This document shows, piece by piece, positions 1 to 5,254 of a DNA stretch of 5,254 nt (within the stretch, counting starts at the first letter, position 1; each line of letters opens with the position of its first letter). The stretch spans positions 1 to 5,254 of the forward strand of contig CABQAB010000152.1 of the NCBI GenBank assembly GCA_902461985.1, read 5' to 3'. Below the pieces are notes generated by a model, which worked only from the letters and a program-made list of their open reading frames with translations, ran no database searches and had not been told where the DNA came from. Made by a program: the position numbers and the translations under genes. This DNA is from an uncultured Bacteroidales bacterium (GTDB taxonomy: Bacteria; Bacteroidota; Bacteroidia; Bacteroidales; UBA932).

Positions 1-2060
1 AGTCCACGGTTCACAACTACGGAGAACTGGTTCGCGCCGGCAGTGCCGTCCACATAACAAGGGCTCTTGGCCAAATCAGCGGCAGATTTCACTTTCTCGC
101 CGTTCCAGTATGCCAAAGGCAGTTTCGCGCCGTAATTGGTTGAGCCGTAAGCCTGCCAGAGATGCTCGATGAAGGCATTTGACGCATCTTTTCCATTAAG
201 CATTCCGCTTTCCAGTTCAGATCCGTCCTCACGCACTCCGGAGATGTTGAAATAGCAGAAATCGCGTCTGAAATCCAGATAGAAATTCGCAAGGTCCGCT
301 CCAGTGACAAGAGGCACAGCAGAACGGCCTCCCTGTTTCGGATTCACACGGAGCACGAAAGGACTGTACTGCACCGTAGTTCCGTTCAGTTCCCCGGAGA
401 AATCCACAAACACCGGCATAGTGACCGAGAAACTGTTTTCACTGTCTTCAGGGTCCTGGGTCTTTGCAGTGATGAATACGATTCCCAGGGCCTGAGACGC
501 AAAACCGTTTTCGACAAAAGTAATCACGCCTGTTCCCGCATCCACAGTCGTACCCGAAAGCTGGCGTTTTACGGAACGGCTGTATGTGGCTGTGATTCCG
601 CTCTGGAGGTCGGTATACCTGATTTCAGGGCTCAAGGACACGAGTTCTTCAGCAGAAGTGACCCTGAACTGGCTCACTCCGGCGGTTGCACTCTCGGAAA
701 GACCAAGGTTGTTGCCGTAGGAGAAATAAGTGAAGAAATAAGGATTCGGCGAAATGGTAAGTCTGAACTCCGCAGTCCTCGTGTCAGCCTCCTTGCCGTT
801 GAGCGCGGTAATTGAAACGGTATACTCACCTGCCGGCAGCGCGTTGTATTTTTCAGCGGAGACCTCACCGGTCTCAGCATTGAGCTTGAGATAGCGGACA
901 TATTCCGCATCAGGGTCGGTGAACTCGAAATTGAGAGCGCCGCTAAGTCCGTCGTCCGGCTTCACGGACCAGGCCAAAGCGCGTTTCCTCGTGACGTCGG
1001 AGTATGAAAAGCCCTCGATAGGGTCAATGAAATCCACGACAGTAATCGTGTAGGCGTTCCTGAAACCTACCGGTTCCTCGGTAAAGTCATTCTTGGCGTA
1101 CACATCTATATTATATATGCTGCCGCTGGTCAGGCCATGGCCCTCGGCTATGGAAATCACACCTGTCTCCGGGTCGATTGCAATCTTGTCTGTCTGAGGA
1201 TTGACTGACATCGAATACTCCAGTCCGTCGGTAGAACCGTTCAGCACCGGCACCGCAGACTTGAACGAAGTCCTGTAGCCGTCTTTCTCCTCCTCTATGC
1301 GTCCGCTTGCAGGAGAATAGGTGATGCCCGCAGGAGACGAAACTATGCGGACCGAAACAGCATCGGCAAACATTCCCACGGAACTGTCGTTAGAATATGA
1401 ACGGGTCGAAAGCTTGAGGTCGAGGCTGTAGTAGCCGACCTCGAAAGGTCCTCCTTTGACCGCTGAAACCACACCTTCAGAAGAAACAGTGAACAAAGGC
1501 TTGATGATATTGTCCACTATGACTCCGTCTTTCCTGACATTCGCTATGGAGTAAGTCTCAATCCTGATATGCTCGCCTTCGGTAAGCACCTGTGCGGTAG
1601 GCAGGTCCTTGCCTCTGTCTTCGCCAAGATCGGCAATGTCGAGCACAAGCTGCTCAGGATCCATGTATATTCCCTCCGGAATGCCGTTGACGAACGAAAC
1701 TCTCACCTTGTCCGGATAGAGAAGCGTCTGTCCGTCAACCGAACATGAAATGGAAACGGAATACTCGCCGGGGGTAGTGTTGCCCGCGCCTGCGATGACC
1801 AGCACACCGGTAGCCGGATTGATGCTGAATTCAGGCCCCACATAGACAGAGCCGTCATAGGTAACCTTGGTGATGGCGAATTCTGAAGGGGTCCCGCCGA
1901 CCCAGCTCGGACGCAGGTTCACGGTGATGTTCTGCGCAATCTCCACCACGTCAGAGTAGTATAATCTGAAACCGCCCTCGTCAAGCTTTTCCTTGCTGCA
2001 GGAAACGGCAGCAAGGATGCCCACGCAAAGGAGAAGGTCTCTCAACTTATTTGATGACAT
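1..2060 (-). CDS. Surface glycan-binding lipoprotein (SGBP/DUF4958-like), 3' end outside window
   Basis: The frame is open without a stop from the ATG at 2060 to base 1: 686 codons, C-terminus missing. Residues 1-21 form a lipoprotein signal peptide (Lys/Arg near the start, LLLCVGILAAVS core, cysteine at residue 21), followed by SKEKLDEG, a charged stretch compatible with surface export. The body is beta-rich with about five repeats of roughly 100 residues, each with a P-x-TG-V/I-like turn followed by a GEYSVSI-like strand (turns near residues 83, 195, 298, 397 and 510). From about residue 565 the character changes to an aromatic-rich region (e.g. NFYLDFRRDFCYFNI, LWQAYGSTNYG). Repeats followed by a distal domain recall the BT4661-type heparin-binding proteins of Bacteroides; that name is from memory of the family, not a search. 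It starts 19 nt after the lyase stop, so it is almost surely co-transcribed. It probably binds the lyase's glycan at the outer membrane. Alternative: a generic Ig-like adhesin lipoprotein. Confidence 0.85.
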   Translation of the reverse strand, partial: MSSNKLRDLLLCVGILAAVSCSKEKLDEGGFRLYYSDVVEIAQNITVNLRPSWVGGTPSEFAITKVTYDGSVYVGPEFSINPATGVLVIAGAGNTTPGEYSVSISCSVDGQTLLYPDKVRVSFVNGIPEGIYMDPEQLVLDIADLGEDRGKDLPTAQVLTEGEHIRIETYSIANVRKDGVIVDNIIKPLFTVSSEGVVSAVKGGPFEVGYYSLDLKLSTRSYSNDSSVGMFADAVSVRIVSSPAGITYSPASGRIEEEKDGYRTSFKSAVPVLNGSTDGLEYSMSVNPQTDKIAIDPETGVISIAEGHGLTSGSIYNIDVYAKNDFTEEPVGFRNAYTITVVDFIDPIEGFSYSDVTRKRALAWSVKPDDGLSGALNFEFTDPDAEYVRYLKLNAETGEVSAEKYNALPAGEYTVSITALNGKEADTRTAEFRLTISPNPYFFTYFSYGNNLGLSESATAGVSQFRVTSAEELVSLSPEIRYTDLQSGITATYSRSVKRQLSGTTVDAGTGVITFVENGFASQALGIVFITAKTQDPEDSENSFSVTMPVFVDFSGELNGTTVQYSPFVLRVNPKQGGRSAVPLVTGADLANFYLDFRRDFCYFNISGVREDGSELESGMLNGKDASNAFIEHLWQAYGSTNYGAKLPLAYWNGEKVKSAADLAKSPCYVDGTAGANQFSVVVNRG

Positions 2061-2079
2061 ATATGATTTGTTTTTGTGA

Positions 2080-4242
2080 TTACAAAGAATAGGAAAGGTA
2101 ATAATTGGTGCCGTCTATGCAGACCCTCACCGCAGAACCCTCCGGATGAAGGGCTGAGACTCCGTCCGCATTGTCCGTGAATTCCGCAGTGACAGTACCG
2201 TGAGAAGTACCGAAAGGAAGCAGTACGGTGACGAAACGCGCAGATTTGCTTTCAGGCTTGGTAACTGACAGCCTGTAGCCGGCACGCTGACCGCTCACCT
2301 GGTCAAGCTGGTTGGAATAGTCAGTCTTCACAGCTGCAAAAGTCAGATTGTCCTCCGACTCGGCGAAAGTCTTGACATAAAGGTTGTTGCCGTCCGAAAA
2401 TGCAGTGTAAGCCGCCTTTTCCTCTTCCGGGCATACAGTAGGTTCCTTTTCTGAGGAAAGCAGGTGGATATTGAACGTGACGTTGCTCTGGGCACCGCCG
2501 TAGACATCATCCACGACCACGAGGAATTCCCCGTCCACCACGAAATAAGCCCTCCGGTGGTTGATTTCATCCTTGATTCTGTGCGAAATAACCACGAGCT
2601 GGTTGTTGGCGTCGCTCTCGCATTTCAGCAGTTCCACATCCTGCTGGCCTGAAGGGTAATTATCAGTACCGAGAGTTATGGTGTTGTGGTTTGCGGCCGC
2701 AGCATAACGGCGCCTGTCCGAATTGGTGCTGTAAGTGTAGACGCCGGCGTCAGGCAGGAAGTTGCGGCCGTTATGCCAGAAGGAGAATGTGCCGTTATCG
2801 TTCTGGCAGTGCCATGCTCCGGCCCCGTTGTCGTATGCGTTCGCATTGTTCTTCACAACCACCATGGACGAATTCTTCTGCCATCCTGTCCTTATCATAT
2901 AATAGCCTGCGACAGGATATGAAGCAATCAGCGACTCAGGAGCGGCACCCGAAGCCCCTTCGGTAGCCTGCCACTTGAAATAAGCGTTCTCCGGAAAAGC
3001 TGCGGAATAGTTCCTGAAGTTTCTAAGAAGCACACTCTTGCTGTATGAGGCAGAGCGGGTGTCATTCCAGTTGTCTATGCTGTAGTCCGGATAAGTTATG
3101 TCAGCCACGAAAGTCATTGCAGATTCGAGCTTGGCAAGGAAATCTTCACCCAAAAGTTCCGTACAGCCGTTAACTCTGACCAACTTGTTGATTTCCAAGA
3201 AATCAGAAATGGCGGCGATATGGTAGCTCGGATCAAGTTCGGCGAGGACTCCGTCTTCAAGGAACTGCGCATCAAGGTTCTCCTTCAATTTCTCGCAGCC
3301 TTCGCGGGCCCATTCTGGCGCATTGCGGAACTCGGGCATGAGTATTCCTGCCGTGGCCACAGCCTGAGCCTGGGTTATGAGAATGTTGGAGGTAGGATAA
3401 TAATTGTTCCTCATCAGCTCGACCTGATGCGCGAACATCGTAAGAAAGCGGCACAGCCATTCAGGCGAGAAATTGTCCGAATGGACATAGTAATTGAAGA
3501 TGTTTATCTGCGAAAGCACCCTCTCAGCAACCTGGAGGCCCTTCCACTGATAGTCCACATCGTTCTCGGCCCCTCCCGGTTCAGGATACTTCATATCCTC
3601 ACCCGGAAATTCATAGGTATTGAGCCATGACTGGTAGACAGTCTTCCAGTTTGCGAAATAATCCTCGTTGCGAGTGACCCTGTAGGCTTTCGCCTGGGCC
3701 TCCATCCACTGGTGACGGTGTTTCTGATAACGGAACTCCTGGTCGGTCACACCATCGGGAACATACTCCCAGTTGATGATGCCGTCCACGGAGCCGTCGT
3801 CTTTTTTTGCAGCAAAGGAGTAATAAGTGTCCTGGCTGCCGTTCTCACCCTTTACCTCGGAGAAATTCCTGACATAGAAACGGTAGCCGTTGACTGCAAG
3901 AGCCTGGTCTGCCATATTCATTTCAGTTGCAGTGCAGGTCGGAGCAATCAGGTCCACATACGGGTTGGTGACATTGGTACGGTTGCGATAATAATCCAAA
4001 AGAGCCGCAGCCGCAAGCCCCGGTTCATCCTGCCCGTAGTACTGTCTGACTTTTTCCAGACCGGGATAATCGAGATTGAGCATCTCGAACAAAGACGTTT
4101 CTATTCCTTCCGAAGGAATTTCGACAGGCGGAAGTTCCCTGTCAATATCGCCGGTCACGGGAGCATAATCGTTCAACTCCGCACAGGCGGACGAAAAAAC
4201 GAGCAGTAAGGCCAGACTGACAAAACGATTGGTATAAGACAT
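2080..4242 (-). CDS. Heparinase II/III-family polysaccharide lyase (PL12-like), lipoprotein
   Basis: A complete 720-residue protein, close to the usual 650-720 for PL12 enzymes. Residues 1-19 are a lipoprotein signal ending SSA, with the lipidated cysteine at 20. Residues ~50-400 are the alpha-helical toroid (heparinase II/III N-terminal/alginate-lyase-like domain), and ~440-720 the beta-sandwich heparinase II/III C-terminal domain. Probable catalytic residues are Asn286 (in PTSNILITQAQA), Tyr340 (in DG...ELDPSYH) and His478 (in AWHCQNDNGTF). The Asn-Tyr spacing of 54 equals that of N240-Y294 as I recall it for Pedobacter heparinase III. The block FWHNGRNFLPDAGVYTY (489-503 region) is a hallmark of heparinase III-like enzymes. 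Expected reaction: beta-elimination of uronic-acid glycosaminoglycan chains, most likely heparan sulfate, giving 4,5-unsaturated oligosaccharides. Location would be the outer membrane, cell surface or periplasm. It is the first gene of the minus-strand unit. Exact substrate is inferred; PL15, PL17 and other relatives share the fold. Confidence 0.93.
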   Translation of the reverse strand: MSYTNRFVSLALLLVFSSACAELNDYAPVTGDIDRELPPVEIPSEGIETSLFEMLNLDYPGLEKVRQYYGQDEPGLAAAALLDYYRNRTNVTNPYVDLIAPTCTATEMNMADQALAVNGYRFYVRNFSEVKGENGSQDTYYSFAAKKDDGSVDGIINWEYVPDGVTDQEFRYQKHRHQWMEAQAKAYRVTRNEDYFANWKTVYQSWLNTYEFPGEDMKYPEPGGAENDVDYQWKGLQVAERVLSQINIFNYYVHSDNFSPEWLCRFLTMFAHQVELMRNNYYPTSNILITQAQAVATAGILMPEFRNAPEWAREGCEKLKENLDAQFLEDGVLAELDPSYHIAAISDFLEINKLVRVNGCTELLGEDFLAKLESAMTFVADITYPDYSIDNWNDTRSASYSKSVLLRNFRNYSAAFPENAYFKWQATEGASGAAPESLIASYPVAGYYMIRTGWQKNSSMVVVKNNANAYDNGAGAWHCQNDNGTFSFWHNGRNFLPDAGVYTYSTNSDRRRYAAAANHNTITLGTDNYPSGQQDVELLKCESDANNQLVVISHRIKDEINHRRAYFVVDGEFLVVVDDVYGGAQSNVTFNIHLLSSEKEPTVCPEEEKAAYTAFSDGNNLYVKTFAESEDNLTFAAVKTDYSNQLDQVSGQRAGYRLSVTKPESKSARFVTVLLPFGTSHGTVTAEFTDNADGVSALHPEGSAVRVCIDGTNYYLSYSL

Positions 4243-4266
4243 AGTTTGTGTTATTTATTCTGCATG

Positions 4267-4274
4267 CAAATTTA
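4267..4274 (-). promoter_or_regulatory. Candidate -7 box for the lyase operon (TAAATTTG)
   Basis: Read on the minus strand this is TAAATTTG, an exact match to the Bacteroidetes TAnnTTTG -7 consensus, 24 nt before the lyase ATG. Transcription would start about 4260, giving a short leader of roughly 15-20 nt. No convincing TTTG -33 box is visible 19-21 bp upstream, which could mean an activator-dependent promoter or a chance match. The box overlaps the 8-bp palindrome TGCATGCA (4261-4268) by two bases. Confidence 0.45.
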
Positions 4275-4363
4275 GCCCATGCACGCACGATGGCGATTAG
4301 GCTGTGTACAGATGTCTTGAAAACTTGTACTCAGGGCAGCGTTTTTGTCTATAAAAGGATTGA

Positions 4364-4388
4364 TTTTGTTCAATAAATCAGAACAAAA
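4364..4388. repeat. Perfect 8-bp inverted repeat, candidate operator
   Basis: TTTTGTTC (4364-4371) and GAACAAAA (4381-4388) are exact reverse complements separated by 9 nt. Arm centres are 17 bp apart, so both could contact one face of a dimeric regulator. A further TTTTGT lies at 4343-4348, 21 bp (two helical turns) before the same hexamer in the left arm. It sits about 90 bp upstream of the lyase -7 box and about 110 bp upstream of the plus-strand one, so it could serve either unit. A role as an operator is inferred; A/T-rich DNA makes chance repeats more likely. Confidence 0.4.
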
Positions 4389-4495
4389 GGTAAGATTTAG
4401 ACATTTTTAACATAATTACACACAAAATTGACAGAAAGAAAACAAAGACGAATTATTTCAAAAAATATCTCATATCCGGCGTCCCGCCATACCCG

Positions 4496-4503
4496 TACCT
4501 TTG
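4496..4503 (+). promoter_or_regulatory. Candidate -7 box for the small ORF/fimbrillin unit (TACCTTTG)
   Basis: TACCTTTG followed by CA exactly matches the Bacteroidetes sigma-ABfr -7 consensus TAnnTTTG and its commonest form. The local G/C-rich context just before it is unlike the A/T-rich surroundings, which makes the match stand out. The start of transcription is expected about 4509, leaving a leader of roughly 60 nt before the ATG at 4572. A -33 TTTG box is not evident at the usual 19-21 bp spacing. Confidence 0.6.
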
Positions 4504-4533
4504 CAAAAGTCAGGCTGACCACACTGGCGGCCG

Positions 4534-4553
4534 TGAAACATAGATGAAACATA
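4534..4553 (+). repeat. Two direct copies of TGAAACATA, 11-bp period
   Basis: The nonamer TGAAACATA occurs at 4534-4542 and again at 4545-4553, one helical turn apart, inside the presumed 5' leader of the small ORF. It is partly echoed by AAACATTA just downstream. It could be a protein-binding site or simple local duplication; nothing further supports either. Confidence 0.4.
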
Positions 4554-4571
4554 AACATTAAAACTGAGGAT

Positions 4572-4730
4572 ATGAAAATCAACACAGCAAGAAAGGCATC
4601 AAACTATGCCCCCCCCACTTTGGAAAGCATGGAATTGCTTGAAAGTGAGTCTGTAATGTTGTCCGGGTTCACGGAAACATACGACATTTACAAAGACGAG
4701 TCAACAGGCAACAACTACATGGAATGGTAA
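4572..4730 (+). CDS. Small protein (52 aa) preceding a fimbrillin-like gene, function unknown
   Basis: ATG to TAA with no signal peptide and no membrane segment. The sequence begins MKINTARKASNYAPPTLESM and continues with an acidic ELLESESVMLSG segment (residues 21-32) and a Tyr/Asp-rich tail ending NNYMEW. The pattern Y-x-x-P, then acidic/hydrophobic alternation, then L-S/C-G and a polar aromatic tail is one I associate with short, unannotated Bacteroidales ORFs that often sit just before surface lipoprotein genes. I do not recognise a named family or function. Support for being real: a good -7 box about 70 nt upstream, GAGGA just before the ATG, protein-like composition, and a stop only 11 nt before the next gene. 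A run of eight C (codons 13-15) lies near the start. It could be a leader peptide for translational coupling or a functional small protein. Confidence 0.65.
   Translation: MKINTARKASNYAPPTLESMELLESESVMLSGFTETYDIYKDESTGNNYMEW
4609..4616 (+). repeat. C8 homopolymer tract inside the small ORF
   Basis: Eight consecutive C span codons 13-15 of the small ORF (Ala-Pro-Pro). Losing one C leads to a TAA after about 14 altered codons; gaining one leads to a TGA after about 10. Both end the reading frame well before the downstream ribosome-binding site, so the tract could act as a slippage switch. Whether its length varies cannot be seen from one sequence. Confidence 0.6.
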
Positions 4731-4735
4731 GGAGG
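4731..4735 (+). promoter_or_regulatory. Shine-Dalgarno site of the fimbrillin-like gene (GGAGG)
   Basis: TAAGGAGG combines the small ORF's stop codon with a near-perfect anti-16S match, 6 nt before the ATG at 4742. Strong Shine-Dalgarno sites are uncommon in Bacteroidetes, so this one stands out. It fixes the start at 4742 over the nearby ATG at 4737, which runs into a stop at once. The stop abutting the site suggests re-initiation by ribosomes leaving the small ORF. Confidence 0.7.
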
Positions 4736-4741
4736 CATGTT

Positions 4742-5254
4742 ATGAAAAAGATCAATTTCGCACTTGCAGCTTTAGCCGTTGCTTCAATGGCCTGCACAAA
4801 GGAAATCGTACCTGAAAAGAATAATGACAACGGAAACGGAGAAACGGTAAAGTTCGTTCCTTTCGAATTCTATGCCGAGGCGGGAGGAAACAGTAAGACT
4901 GAATTAGGGGAAAACGGCACCGTCAAATGGCTCAAGGACGACAATATTTCATTGTTCACAGAGAGCGGGGCTAATCTGAAATTCACCACAGCCAACGGAG
5001 ACGGATGGTTTACTGGTGAGATACCTGAAGGGACCACGGAACTGTATGCACTATATAATTACCGTACAGGTTCGTCTTTCAATACGACAGACAAATACCT
5101 GCAGAGCAAACTCTTCCCTTCACAGACGGCAAAAGCGGGAAGTTTCGCAGACAACACTGCGGTGATGACGGGAAAAGTCGACATGGAAAACAAAAGGGTG
5201 GAACTCAGGAATATGTCCTCACATATCCGTTTCACTTTGGATTGGGGTACCGCC
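4742..5254 (+). CDS. Fimbrillin-like lipoprotein (BF2867-type N-terminal domain), 3' end outside window
   Basis: The first 171 codons are present and open to the window edge. Residues 1-17 are a lipoprotein signal (MKKINFALAALAVASMA) with the lipidated cysteine at 18, then a short charged, Asn/Gly-rich linker to about 35. Residues ~36-170 match the fimbrillin-like pattern: strand VKFVPFEFYAEAG, the SKTELGENGTVKW motif (51-63), D-D-x-I-S-L-F (66-72), G-WFTG (88-92), LYALYNY (101-107), the LFPSQTAKAGSF stretch (124-135), and VELRNMSSHIRFTL (153-166). This domain is common in Bacteroidales surface lipoproteins, including Mfa/FimA-type pilins and proteins with various C-terminal modules, so the final role cannot be told here. 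Probable place: outer-membrane surface or a fimbrial subunit. It follows the small ORF by 11 nt and presumably shares its promoter. Confidence 0.85.
   Translation, partial: MKKINFALAALAVASMACTKEIVPEKNNDNGNGETVKFVPFEFYAEAGGNSKTELGENGTVKWLKDDNISLFTESGANLKFTTANGDGWFTGEIPEGTTELYALYNYRTGSSFNTTDKYLQSKLFPSQTAKAGSFADNTAVMTGKVDMENKRVELRNMSSHIRFTLDWGTA

Larger units (their letters stand above)
4243..4571. other. Divergent intergenic regulatory region
   Basis: This 329-bp gene-free stretch separates the divergent lyase and small-ORF/fimbrillin units. It is clearly more A/T-rich than the flanking genes. It holds a candidate -7 box for each direction, a perfect 8-bp inverted repeat near its middle, and short repeats in the plus-strand leader. 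An antisense open frame of 62 codons crosses 4397-4585, but its A/T-driven composition does not look like a gene. No tRNA, rRNA or strong factor-independent terminator was seen. Confidence 0.8.

Noticed and set aside
674..910. 78-codon minus-strand open frame within the binding-protein gene
   Set aside because: It is in another frame of the continuous 686-codon gene, which has signal peptide and repeats; Arg/Ser-rich translation is typical of a shadow frame.
2061..2079. Possible terminator or promoter between the lyase and binding-protein genes
   Set aside because: Only 19 nt, A/T-rich, with no hairpin and no TAnnTTTG box; it reads as a leader within one operon.
3220..3630. 136-codon plus-strand open frame opposite the lyase
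   Set aside because: Antisense to the catalytic region of the lyase; its openness is explained by codon use of the real gene.
3712..4209. 165-codon plus-strand open frame opposite the lyase
   Set aside because: It lies wholly antisense to a well-supported lyase gene with recognisable domains, and its translation shows no family features.
4306..4330. GTACA...TGTAC inverted repeat near the lyase promoter
   Set aside because: Only 5-bp arms with a 15-nt spacer, expected by chance in a region of this size.
4544..4561. Five-codon ORF (MKHKH) in the leader before the small ORF
   Set aside because: Too short to support, with no ribosome-binding site; it arises from the A-rich TGAAACATA repeats.
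4397..4585. Minus-strand 62-codon open frame in the intergenic region
   Set aside because: Its Phe/Leu/Val-rich composition follows from A/T-rich DNA, it overlaps the plus-strand promoter and leader, and no promoter or start signal supports it.

Overview
The window looks like accessory chromosome from a member of the Bacteroidales, probably gut-associated (Bacteroides/Prevotella/Alistipes-like; the genus cannot be fixed from this sequence). The reasons are lipoprotein signal peptides ending in a cysteine, TAnnTTTG-type -7 promoter boxes, A-rich leaders before minus-strand starts, and the gene content: a heparinase-type lyase with a glycan-binding lipoprotein, facing a fimbrillin-like lipoprotein.

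Layout: two transcription units diverge from a gene-free stretch at 4243-4571. Leftwards (minus strand) runs a glycan-degradation operon. It starts with a 720-residue heparinase II/III-family (PL12-like) lipoprotein lyase (4242-2080). Only 19 nt later comes a large surface lipoprotein (2060 to beyond base 1), open for 686 codons without a stop and still unfinished at the window edge. It carries about five cadherin/Ig-like repeats and resembles the surface glycan-binding proteins of heparin/heparan sulfate utilisation loci. The pair lyase then binding protein resembles the BT4662-BT4661 arrangement in the Bacteroides thetaiotaomicron heparin locus, so SusC/SusD-type transporter genes may lie just beyond the left edge.

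Rightwards (plus strand), a good -7 box (TACCTTTG, 4496-4503) precedes a 52-codon small ORF (4572-4730). This small ORF is followed after 11 nt by a fimbrillin-like (BF2867-type N-terminal domain) lipoprotein that runs off the right edge (4742-5254). The small ORF contains a C8 tract, and its stop codon directly abuts a GGAGG ribosome-binding site for the fimbrillin gene. The two look translationally linked and are candidates for slippage-controlled expression.

Working model: the minus-strand genes capture and depolymerise a uronic-acid-containing, host-type glycosaminoglycan at the cell surface, and the plus-strand unit makes a surface or fimbrial structure. No regulator gene lies in the window. 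The divergent region holds a perfect 8-bp inverted repeat that could be an operator. Nothing here is clearly a new system; the least described element is the small ORF with its C8 tract.
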